DNA from: Amycolatopsis circi
Lineage (GTDB): Bacteria > Actinomycetota > Actinomycetes > Mycobacteriales > Pseudonocardiaceae
Assembly (NCBI RefSeq): GCF_003385235.1
Contig: NZ_PQIA01000051.1
Span: forward strand, 1-55,154
DNA: 55,154 nucleotides
Direction of reading: 5' to 3'
Made by a program: the position numbers and the translations under genes. The notes below the pieces were generated by a model. That model was not told the origin of the DNA. It saw only the letters and a program-made list of their open reading frames with translations, and did no database searches. Shown piece by piece: positions 49,114 through 55,154 of this stretch (position 1 is the stretch's first letter; each line of letters opens with the position of its first letter).

Positions 49114-49130
49114 CCCCTGATTGTCAGGGG
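49114..49130. terminator. Short hairpin between espG and matB
   Basis: CCCCTGA and TCAGGGG are perfect 7-bp arms with a 3-base loop, starting ten bases after the espG stop. No T run follows on the reverse strand, so it is a weak terminator or an operator for matB. Confidence 0.4.
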
Positions 49131-49139
49131 TACCCAGGT

Positions 49140-49886
49140 TCAGGAGAGATTATCGAGCAGCGCGCGCACCCGCTGGACCATCGTTTCGTAGCGGCCGGGG
49201 GCGACGTTCACGTACCGCTCGCCGCCGTCGGTTTCGGAGAACGAGAACAGGTAGCGGCCGTGCTCGGTGTCGTAATACGTGCAGAGGTCGCGCCCGCTGA
49301 TCCGCCGCCCGCCGAGCCCGTCGCGGGCGCCCGCGGTGATCTGCCCGCCCCCGACGCGGGGAAGGGCGGCGACGTCGAGCAGATGCCGGACGTCCTGCCT
49401 GGCCGGACCGCCGTCGATGGCCAGATTCAACGCCGACTCCGGCACCGACACCGCCTGCGCCTGCGCGGGCTGGACGCGCGGCAGCTCGCGGATCAAGTCC
49501 TCCGCCAACGCTTCGGGCTTTGCCGGACGCAACACCACCGTGCTGGTCGACGGCATGTGGCAGGCGAGCACCGCGTCCTTGCCCAGCGCCGCGACAACCA
49601 GCCGATACCGCCGATCCCGCCCGCTCTCGACGGTCGCCGACAGCTCACTGGTCCCGCGACACAACACGGTCATGGTCCGGACGAACGTCTCGTCCGGACC
49701 GCCCCGACCCCACACGCCTTGGTCGGCCATGGCGTTCACCGCGGCTTCGCGATACGCGCGCGTCTCCTCGGGGTCGCGCCAGAGCGGGTCGGGCGAGAGC
49801 GCCGCCGGGAGCGAAACCCCAGCCATCTCCGCCGCGATGGGAAGGCAGTCAGCGGGGAGGACCACCTCGCGGGCGAGCACGAGCAT
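49140..49886 (-). CDS. espG: EspG-family ESX secretion chaperone
   Basis: EspG proteins are cytoplasmic chaperones that bind PE/PPE-type dimers and keep them soluble for the ESX machine. The 248-residue protein starts MLVLAREVVLPADCLPIAAE and has the alternating hydrophobic pattern of the family, ending RYVNVAPGRYETMVQRVRAL. No signal or membrane segment is seen. It lies three bases after the PPE-like gene, the expected partner. Family call from overall pattern and context. Confidence 0.85.
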   Translation of the reverse strand: MLVLAREVVLPADCLPIAAEMAGVSLPAALSPDPLWRDPEETRAYREAAVNAMADQGVWGRGGPDETFVRTMTVLCRGTSELSATVESGRDRRYRLVVAALGKDAVLACHMPSTSTVVLRPAKPEALAEDLIRELPRVQPAQAQAVSVPESALNLAIDGGPARQDVRHLLDVAALPRVGGGQITAGARDGLGGRRISGRDLCTYYDTEHGRYLFSFSETDGGERYVNVAPGRYETMVQRVRALLDNLS

Positions 49887-49889
49887 CCG

Positions 49890-51191
49890 TCAGAGCCCGA
49901 TCACCGGCGGAACCGCCTTGGGAAGGTCCCCGATGAGGGCGGCGTCCGGGTCCTGCTCGACCAGGTAGTCGGCGGTCTCGTGGACGAGGTCTTCTTCGCC
50001 TTCGCCCTTCTGCCCGCGACCCATCGCGCCCGCACCCATGCCCGACGTCCCCGCGCGCCCGCTGGCTCCGGCCGTTGCGCCGCCTCGACCGGCGGCTTCG
50101 GCGCTCCCGAACGGCCCGGTGCCGGTACCTGCTCCTCGGCCGACGCTGTTGCCCGCGTTTCCGCCGACTCCACCTCGCCCGCTTACATCACCGCCGCCGG
50201 TTCCGGGGAGGCCCGGCGTGTACAGACCGCCGCTGCCGCCGCCGTTGGGGTTAGCGGTGTTGGGATTGCTGCTGTTGAACGACCAGGAGTTGGGGTTGCT
50301 GGTGCTGTTGGGATTGTTGGTGCTCGTCAGATCCGGCGGAACATAACTGGACGTCCGAGTGTCGTCCGGCAGGTCGCTGTGCGGCGGGTGGTACTTGCCC
50401 GGCGTCTCCGTCGGATCATTGTGCGGCGGGGTGTAGGGCCCCGGATCCCACCGATGGGTCTCCGAAGGAGGCGTCACCCCCGGCGGCCCAGTGCGATCGT
50501 TGGTGTGGTCGCGGTGGCTGGTGTTGTTGCCGGTGCCGCTGCTGGTGTTGTCGCCGACGTAGCCGCCCTCGGAGTACGTGCCAGCGGTGCCGCCGGTACC
50601 TCCCGGGGTGTAGTGAGAAGGCAGATGCGCGGTACCGGTGCCTCCGGGCTGGGTGATGGTGAAGTCCCCGCCCGCGGAGGGCATCGCGAGCTGCCCGTAT
50701 TGGGACGGGTCCGCCCAGCGACTCGAATTGTCCGTCGACTGCTGGTGATAAGCGTCGTAGCTTTCAGTGACCGCCTGCGCTTTCCGGTTCCATTCGTCGA
50801 TCTCGTCCTGCCGGTTCGAGAGGAACGAGAGAGGGGTCCCGGAAACCCAGTCGCCGCCCGGTTTATCGCCGACGTCGCCGATGTCCTGGATCTTGTTGTG
50901 CAGTTGCTGGAACGAGCCGCCCTGGCCGTGGTAAAGCTCCTGCGCCTGCTGGAGATGCTGCCCGCTGACCTCGGACGCCTGCACGAGCGGGCCCGCGCCG
51001 GCGTAGGCCTGACCGGCGGAATCTCCCTGCCAGTACTGGCTCATCTTGCCTTGCAGCTGCTGCATCCGTCCGGCGATTTCCTGGTGCTGACGGGAGAGAT
51101 CCGAGGACAGGTCTGCCCCGGTGTACATCCCGCCAGATCCCTTGCCGCCTTTGACGAGGCCGACGATTTGCTGCGGAGTGTAATTAGTCAT
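49890..51191 (-). CDS. PPE-like WXG-type type VII substrate
   Basis: A 433-residue protein. Residues 1 to about 170 are helical with a WXG-type turn SQYWQGDSAGQAYAG (Trp near 54). The rest is Gly/Thr/Pro/Asn-rich low complexity (including runs of Asn-Pro-Asn-Ser). It ends in a short acidic helix and AVPPVIGL. The PPVIG motif also occurs near the end of the WXG protein at 13966-15012. ATG 51191 overlaps the stop of the upstream lipoprotein gene (ATGA). EspG follows, supporting export by an ESX machine. Confidence 0.82.
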   Translation of the reverse strand: MTNYTPQQIVGLVKGGKGSGGMYTGADLSSDLSRQHQEIAGRMQQLQGKMSQYWQGDSAGQAYAGAGPLVQASEVSGQHLQQAQELYHGQGGSFQQLHNKIQDIGDVGDKPGGDWVSGTPLSFLSNRQDEIDEWNRKAQAVTESYDAYHQQSTDNSSRWADPSQYGQLAMPSAGGDFTITQPGGTGTAHLPSHYTPGGTGGTAGTYSEGGYVGDNTSSGTGNNTSHRDHTNDRTGPPGVTPPSETHRWDPGPYTPPHNDPTETPGKYHPPHSDLPDDTRTSSYVPPDLTSTNNPNSTSNPNSWSFNSSNPNTANPNGGGSGGLYTPGLPGTGGGDVSGRGGVGGNAGNSVGRGAGTGTGPFGSAEAAGRGGATAGASGRAGTSGMGAGAMGRGQKGEGEEDLVHETADYLVEQDPDAALIGDLPKAVPPVIGL

Positions 51192-51787
51192 CGCGCACCT
51201 GCCTTGATCGTCTTGATCGCCGCGGTAGCCGCGGTGATTGCCAATGCGCACGGGTCGCTGTAGTGGGGGGAGGATTGCCGGAGGATCACCGAACTGGTGA
51301 AGGTCTCGTCGTTCTTCACTCCGACGATGGCCTGGCAGCCGCCTTTTTTGCGGTCGTCGGTGGGGCCGGAGAGCACGGTCGGGTAACCGTCGGTGTCCGG
51401 TGCTTTCTCGAAGTATCCGGATGAGCTGTCTTTGTACTGGTAGGCGCTGGCGAGTCCGCCGCCGTTGGGGACGAATCCGATCCCGACGCTGCTGTTGTCC
51501 GGGCCGTACCAGCTGCAGATCGGTGCCCCGGCTCCGGCGTCGGTGGTGGTGCGGACCGACTCGATGACCTGCTTGGCCTGCGCCTGGGTGAGGAGCGTAC
51601 AGGGATTCTGTTCGTACTTGGCGACGTCGAGCGGGTTGGCTACCTGCGGAACGTCGGGCGCGGCAGAAGACGTTGCCAGCGACGTGCTCGGAGTTGACGG
51701 TGCGGGAGAACCCGGATTGGACGTGCAGGCGGTCAGGGTGAGGAGCAGGATCGCTGTCGCGGCGGCGCGGATGCTGGTCTTCGTCAC
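51188..51787 (-). CDS. DUF3558-family lipoprotein
   Basis: A 199-residue lipoprotein with a clear lipobox (LLTLTACTS, lipid-modified Cys near 21), a Ser/Pro linker, and a DUF3558 domain (DVAKYEQNPCTLLTQAQAKQ, APICSWYG, GGCQAIVGV, DPCALAI) with four Cys likely forming two disulfides. The function of the family is unknown; it is frequent beside actinobacterial PPE/WXG genes. GTG 51787 start. It is a paralogue of 52396-52962. Confidence 0.88.
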   Translation of the reverse strand: MTKTSIRAAATAILLLTLTACTSNPGSPAPSTPSTSLATSSAAPDVPQVANPLDVAKYEQNPCTLLTQAQAKQVIESVRTTTDAGAGAPICSWYGPDNSSVGIGFVPNGGGLASAYQYKDSSSGYFEKAPDTDGYPTVLSGPTDDRKKGGCQAIVGVKNDETFTSSVILRQSSPHYSDPCALAITAATAAIKTIKAGAR

Positions 51788-51791
51788 CGGG

Positions 51792-52283
51792 TCATCCTTG
51801 CTTGCTCATGCTGGACGTATTGGCTTGATCCTGCTTTTCGTACTTGCCGATGGCTTCTTTCAGTCTGTCGGCATAGCCCTGCGCGTAAGTCTGCTGTTGC
51901 TGGAGACTCGTGAGATAGGCGTCGGCATGCATGTCCGCTGCCCTCTTTTGCAGGGAGCTGCCATCGTCGCTGGCTGGCGGCGTTACCGCGCGCAACTGCC
52001 GACCTGACCTGATCATGCCGTTCAGGCCGTCGGCGATGCTCTGCCACTCCGGTTGCAGGGTCTTCATCGCGTCGACGTCCATGTTGAACCCGCCACCCGC
52101 GGCAGCGGCGTTGACCTTGGCATCCTCGGCCGCCCGCTGCTGGTAGACGCGCACGCCGTTGGAGTTCATCGCTTCGCCGAACTGCTGGTCCTGGCGGTCG
52201 CGCTTGGCCTGCTCTTCCGGGTCGACGTACCCAGCGCGCCCGTCCACCGGCTGGCTGTCGCTGGACGACTGTCCATTGCCCAC
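51792..52283 (-). CDS. Type VII group protein, unknown function
   Basis: A 163-residue hydrophilic helical protein, Gln/Ala-rich, without signal peptide. It has a Gln-rich C-terminal helix (LTSLQQQQTYAQGYADRLKE). GTG 52283 is preferred because GAGGGGGAG lies upstream; the frame stays open to 52313. It lies four bases before the DUF3558 gene and is probably co-transcribed with the PPE-like and EspG genes. It could be a helical partner of the PPE-like protein, but no PE motif is seen. Confidence 0.75.
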   Translation of the reverse strand: MGNGQSSSDSQPVDGRAGYVDPEEQAKRDRQDQQFGEAMNSNGVRVYQQRAAEDAKVNAAAAGGGFNMDVDAMKTLQPEWQSIADGLNGMIRSGRQLRAVTPPASDDGSSLQKRAADMHADAYLTSLQQQQTYAQGYADRLKEAIGKYEKQDQANTSSMSKQG

Positions 52284-52364
52284 GATGACGCTCCCCCTCG
52301 CTCCCGGCGGCACTGTCTCCGACTGCCGACGCTCTGACTGAGCTTAATCGGTCGAGGTTCCGCG

Positions 52365-52373
52365 TGTGGACAA
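52365..52373 (-). promoter_or_regulatory. Perfect DnaA-box sequence
   Basis: TTGTCCACA on the reverse strand, in the gap 52314-52395, upstream of the 51792-52283 gene. TTGTCC here could alternatively serve as a -35 for that operon, with GATTAA further on. Confidence 0.35.
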
Positions 52374-52395
52374 AATCCCCCAAGCCGGGCAGGTG

Positions 52396-52962
52396 TCAGG
52401 AACCTGCCTCGAGGGTGGCCACGACCGCAGTGGCTGCTTTGAGGGCGACCGCGCAGGGGTCGTCGTAGGCCGGGGACTGTTTGAAGAGGATGACTGAGCT
52501 GGTGAACGCCTCGTCGGCGCGGACGCCGACTGCTATCTGGCAGCCGCCGTCCGAACGGTTGTCCAGGACGTTGGTGAATACCGCCGGGTATCCGTCGACG
52601 GAGGGGGCCGGTTCGAAGTAGCCGCTGCTGCTGCGGTTCTGGTAGACGGTGGCGAGTCCGCCCTGTCCGGGGAGGAGGCCGATCGCCAGGGAGCTGTTTT
52701 CGCTGTTGTTCCACGTGCAGACCGGGGCGACGTTGCCTGCGATCTTGCGGTTGCGGACCGCGTTGAAGACCTCTGCGGCCTGGGCTTGGGTGAGCAGAGA
52801 GCACGGTGCCCGCTCGTACTTGGCCACATCGAGCGGCTGGGTCACCCGAGGCACCTCGGGCGGCGCGGAAGACGCCACCGGCGGGACGGGAGCCGGGGCG
52901 GCCGAGCAACCAGCCACAACCAACACCCCGCCCAGCAAGGCCACAGCAGACAGCTTCATCAC
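52396..52962 (-). CDS. DUF3558-family lipoprotein, second paralogue
   Basis: A 188-residue lipoprotein with lipobox VLVVAGCSA (Cys near 19) and the DUF3558 pattern (DVAKYERAPCSLLTQAQAAE, APVCTWNN, GGCQIAVGV, DPCAVAL) with four Cys. It aligns along its whole length with the protein at 51188-51787, so the two arose by duplication with the 51792 gene between. The start is GTG 52962 (or ATG 52959), behind GGGGAGGA. It is read away from tsaB. Confidence 0.88.
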   Translation of the reverse strand: MMKLSAVALLGGVLVVAGCSAAPAPVPPVASSAPPEVPRVTQPLDVAKYERAPCSLLTQAQAAEVFNAVRNRKIAGNVAPVCTWNNSENSSLAIGLLPGQGGLATVYQNRSSSGYFEPAPSVDGYPAVFTNVLDNRSDGGCQIAVGVRADEAFTSSVILFKQSPAYDDPCAVALKAATAVVATLEAGS

Positions 52963-53026
52963 GGAACGTATCCTCCCCGACCCCCAACCCGACCCGCCCG
53001 CTCCCCGGCTTCTGTCGGGCCAGAGC

Positions 53027-53032
53027 TATCCT
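53027..53032 (+). promoter_or_regulatory. -10 box giving a leaderless tsaB mRNA
   Basis: TATCCT ends eight bases before the tsaB GTG (53041). No ribosome binding site is present between them, so the tsaB-rimI-tsaD message is probably leaderless and has its own promoter here. Confidence 0.5.
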
Positions 53033-53040
53033 GGGAAATC

Positions 53041-53706
53041 GTGCTGGTATTGGCGATCGACACGGCTACTCCGGCGGTGACTGCGGGCATCGTCGCTGTC
53101 GACGAGGGTTCGCTCGTCACTCGGGCGGATCGCGTCACGGTGGATCCTCGGGCGCACGGCGAGCTGATCGCCCCGCACGCGCTCGCTGCTGCGGAAGAGG
53201 CCGGGGTCACGCTCCGCGAACTCGACGCGATCGTGTGCGGCGTCGGGCCGGGCCCCTTCACGGGACTGCGGGCGGGCATGGCCACGGCGGCCGCGTACGC
53301 GCACGCGCTCGGCATTCCGGCGTATCCGGTGTGCAGCCTCGACGCGATCGCTGCTGATGTGGTGCGTACGGAGAAGCCGTTTCTCGTCTTCACGGACGCG
53401 CGGCGTCGCGAGGTCTACTGGGCCGCGTACGACGCTTCGGGCGCGCGCACGGACGGTCCCCACGTACAGCGGCCTGCAGAAGTCGACACGGACATTCGCG
53501 TAGCGGCGGGCGACGGGGCCTTGCAGTACGCGGCAGCGGTGGGCGTGGTGCCGATCGAGCCGCGGTTTCCGTCGCCGGCTGGGTTGGTGCGCGTCGCGCG
53601 TACGGCGCTTCTCGAGCGCGCGCAGCCGGAGCCGTTGACGCCGCTCTACCTGCGTCGTCCGGACGCTGTCGAGCCCGCGGCGCGCAAGAGGGTGACCGCG
53701 CTGTGA
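53041..53706 (+). CDS. tsaB: tRNA t6A modification protein TsaB
   Basis: TsaB is the inactive ASKHA-fold partner of TsaD in t6A synthesis. The 221-residue protein has LAIDTATPAVTAGI at the N-terminus, ICGV-type segment AIVCGVGPGPFTGLRAGMAT and DARRREVYWAAYD. GTG 53041 is the first plausible start. The stop overlaps rimI (GTGA). Confidence 0.95.
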   Translation: MLVLAIDTATPAVTAGIVAVDEGSLVTRADRVTVDPRAHGELIAPHALAAAEEAGVTLRELDAIVCGVGPGPFTGLRAGMATAAAYAHALGIPAYPVCSLDAIAADVVRTEKPFLVFTDARRREVYWAAYDASGARTDGPHVQRPAEVDTDIRVAAGDGALQYAAAVGVVPIEPRFPSPAGLVRVARTALLERAQPEPLTPLYLRRPDAVEPAARKRVTAL

Positions 53707-54185
53707 AGCTCGACCAACTGCGCCGCGCTGACGTCGCGAGGTGTGCGGAGATCGAGAAGATCCTCTTTCCCGGTGACGATCCGTGGAGTGCGCGCGCCTT
53801 CCATTCCGAGCTTGACCAGGGGCATTACTACTTGGCCGCGCGGTCGGACGACGGGGAGACCCTGCTTGGGTACGCGGGGCTCGCGGTGGTGGGGCGACGC
53901 GGTGACTACGAGGCGAACGTGCACACGATCGGCGTCGTGCCGGAGGCGCAGGGGCAGGGGATCGGCAAGGCACTGCTGCGTGCGTTGCTGACGCGCGCCG
54001 ATGAGCTGCACGCGCCCGTCTTCCTCGAAGTGCGCACGGACAATGACCCGGCCGTGAAGCTGTACGAGGCGCACGGTTTCCAGAAACTCGGCATCCGGAA
54101 GCGCTACTACCAGCCCTCCGGCGCCGACGCGTTCACCATGGCCCGCCCCGCGCAGGCCCCGGCACGAGACGAGGTGGCCGGCTGA
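53703..54185 (+). CDS. rimI: Ribosomal protein S18 alanine N-acetyltransferase
   Basis: A 160-residue GNAT acetyltransferase that modifies the N-terminal Ala of S18 in E. coli; in actinobacteria its targets may be wider. It has the acetyl-CoA loop VVPEAQGQGIGKALL and the C-terminal VKLYEAHGFQKLGIRKRYY. GTG start overlaps tsaB and the stop overlaps tsaD. Confidence 0.95.
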   Translation: MKLDQLRRADVARCAEIEKILFPGDDPWSARAFHSELDQGHYYLAARSDDGETLLGYAGLAVVGRRGDYEANVHTIGVVPEAQGQGIGKALLRALLTRADELHAPVFLEVRTDNDPAVKLYEAHGFQKLGIRKRYYQPSGADAFTMARPAQAPARDEVAG

Positions 54186-55154
54186 TGGCGCGCGTCATCA
54201 TGGGCATCGAAAGCTCTTGCGACGAGACCGGAGTCGGCCTCGTCCGGCTGCACGACGACGGCGCCGTGGAACTGCTCGCCGACGAGGTCGCGTCCAGTGT
54301 GGACCAGCACGCTCGCTTCGGCGGGGTCGTGCCGGAGGTCGCCAGCCGCGCGCATCTCGAAGCGATGGTGCCGACCGCGGAGCGCGCGTTTGCCACTGCC
54401 GGACTGAAACTGTCCGATGTGGACGCGATCGCGGTGACGGCCGGGCCGGGACTCGCTGGTGCGTTGCTGGTGGGCGTTTCGGCGGCGAAAGCCTATGCGA
54501 CCGCGCTGGATGTGCCGCTGTACGGCGTGAATCACCTTGCCGGGCACATCGCGGTGGACACGTTGCAGCATGGTCCGTTGCCGACGCCGGTGTTGGCGTT
54601 GCTGGTTTCCGGCGGGCATACGCAACTGTTGCGAGTGGACGACATCGCGTCGAGCATTACCGAGCTTGGGTCCACTGTGGACGACGCGGCGGGCGAGGCG
54701 TACGACAAGGTCGCGCGCGTGCTGGACCTGCCGTATCCGGGCGGGCCGCCGATCGACAAGGCGGCCAAGCAAGGCAACCCGAAGGCGATCGCGTTCCCGC
54801 GCGGGATGACCGGTCCGCGCGACGCGAAGTTCGACTTTTCCTTCTCTGGCTTGAAAACGGCCGTGGCTCGCTGGGTGGAGAACGCCGAGCGGGCTGGCGA
54901 CGAGGTGCCGGTGAACGACGTCGCAGCCTCGTTTCAGGAGGCGGTCGCGGACGTGCTCACCGCGAAGGCGATTCGTGCCGCGCGGGAGCAGGGCATCGGC
55001 ACCTTGGTGATTTCCGGTGGCGTGGCAGCGAATTCGCGGCTTTCGGAGTTGGCGGCGGAACGGTGCGCGGAGGCGGGTATCGAGCTGCGCGTGCCGCGGC
55101 CGCGGTTGTGTACGGACAACGGTGCGATGATCGCGGCGTTGAGCGTGCAGGTGG
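54185..55154 (+). CDS. tsaD: tRNA N6-threonylcarbamoyladenosine transferase TsaD (partial)
   Basis: The catalytic subunit of t6A synthesis, transferring threonylcarbamoyl from the adenylate to A37. ATG 54185 overlaps the rimI stop. The visible 323 residues include IESSCDETG, the metal His pair in NHLAGHIAVD, LVSGGHTQLL, DDAAGEAYDKVARVL, PYPGGPPIDK, FSFSGLKTAV and CTDNGAMIA near the end. The reading frame runs off the window at about codon 323, with only the last 20-30 residues missing. Confidence 0.96.
   Translation, partial: MARVIMGIESSCDETGVGLVRLHDDGAVELLADEVASSVDQHARFGGVVPEVASRAHLEAMVPTAERAFATAGLKLSDVDAIAVTAGPGLAGALLVGVSAAKAYATALDVPLYGVNHLAGHIAVDTLQHGPLPTPVLALLVSGGHTQLLRVDDIASSITELGSTVDDAAGEAYDKVARVLDLPYPGGPPIDKAAKQGNPKAIAFPRGMTGPRDAKFDFSFSGLKTAVARWVENAERAGDEVPVNDVAASFQEAVADVLTAKAIRAAREQGIGTLVISGGVAANSRLSELAAERCAEAGIELRVPRPRLCTDNGAMIAALSVQV

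Overview
The window is chromosomal DNA of a high-GC actinobacterium. The ribosomal/ESX-4/cell-wall gene order, the many GTG starts, 4-base GTGA/ATGA overlaps, strong G/C bias at third codon positions and several likely leaderless genes point to Pseudonocardiaceae, most likely Amycolatopsis or a close relative. The taxon is an inference from gene order and protein style; no database was searched. No rRNA, tRNA, CRISPR array, insertion sequence or prophage was seen.

Layout. (1) 1-8265: end of the spc operon (secY-adk-map), then infA-rpmJ-rpsM-(small ORF)-rpsK-rpsD-rpoA-rplQ-truA. (2) 8298-8938: an antitoxin/Doc toxin pair with its own operator. (3) 9148-27736: an ESX-4 type VII secretion locus in the position and strand pattern known from mycobacteria (eccB and eccC forward, mycP-eccD reverse, Hsp70-like Rv3446c-type protein, EsxU/EsxT pair, then rplM). 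It also carries eccE, a partner gene, extra secreted-type proteins, and DUF4333 and lipoprotein genes. (4) 27989-30485: rplM-rpsI and glmM. (5) 30565-33779: a second type VII substrate group with an 804-aa WXG protein. (6) 33780-38136: an alpha/beta hydrolase, glmS and nnr. (7) 38415-41766: a DeoR regulator, xylulokinase and a sugar ABC ATPase. (8) 41796-44454: alr, an alpha/beta hydrolase and tsaE. (9) 44521-52962: an insertion holding an MFS symporter, a 37-aa membrane protein, malonyl-CoA synthetase with a fused carboxyltransferase, and a third type VII group (EspG, PPE-like, two DUF3558 lipoproteins). (10) 53041-55154: tsaB-rimI-tsaD, cut by the window end.

How it fits together. The backbone is translation, transcription, cell-wall precursor and tRNA t6A genes in an order shared with mycobacteria. 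Accessory modules sit between backbone operons. The EccB/C/D/E-MycP membrane machine is encoded once, while candidate substrates occur in three separate groups, so one machine may serve all three.

The least explained signal is a family of long near-perfect palindromes (arms 24-28 bp, one-base loop) at 51-160, 9076-9132, 38187-38241, 38288-38342 and 44457-44509. Copies differ in sequence but the two arms change together. Four of the five full copies lie where the backbone gene order is interrupted. Other points to check are a perfect 11-bp hairpin with the alr start codon in its loop, a codon-biased 61-codon ORF between rpsM and rpsK, a terminator-like hairpin at the truA start, and a deletion relic of a DUF4333 gene.
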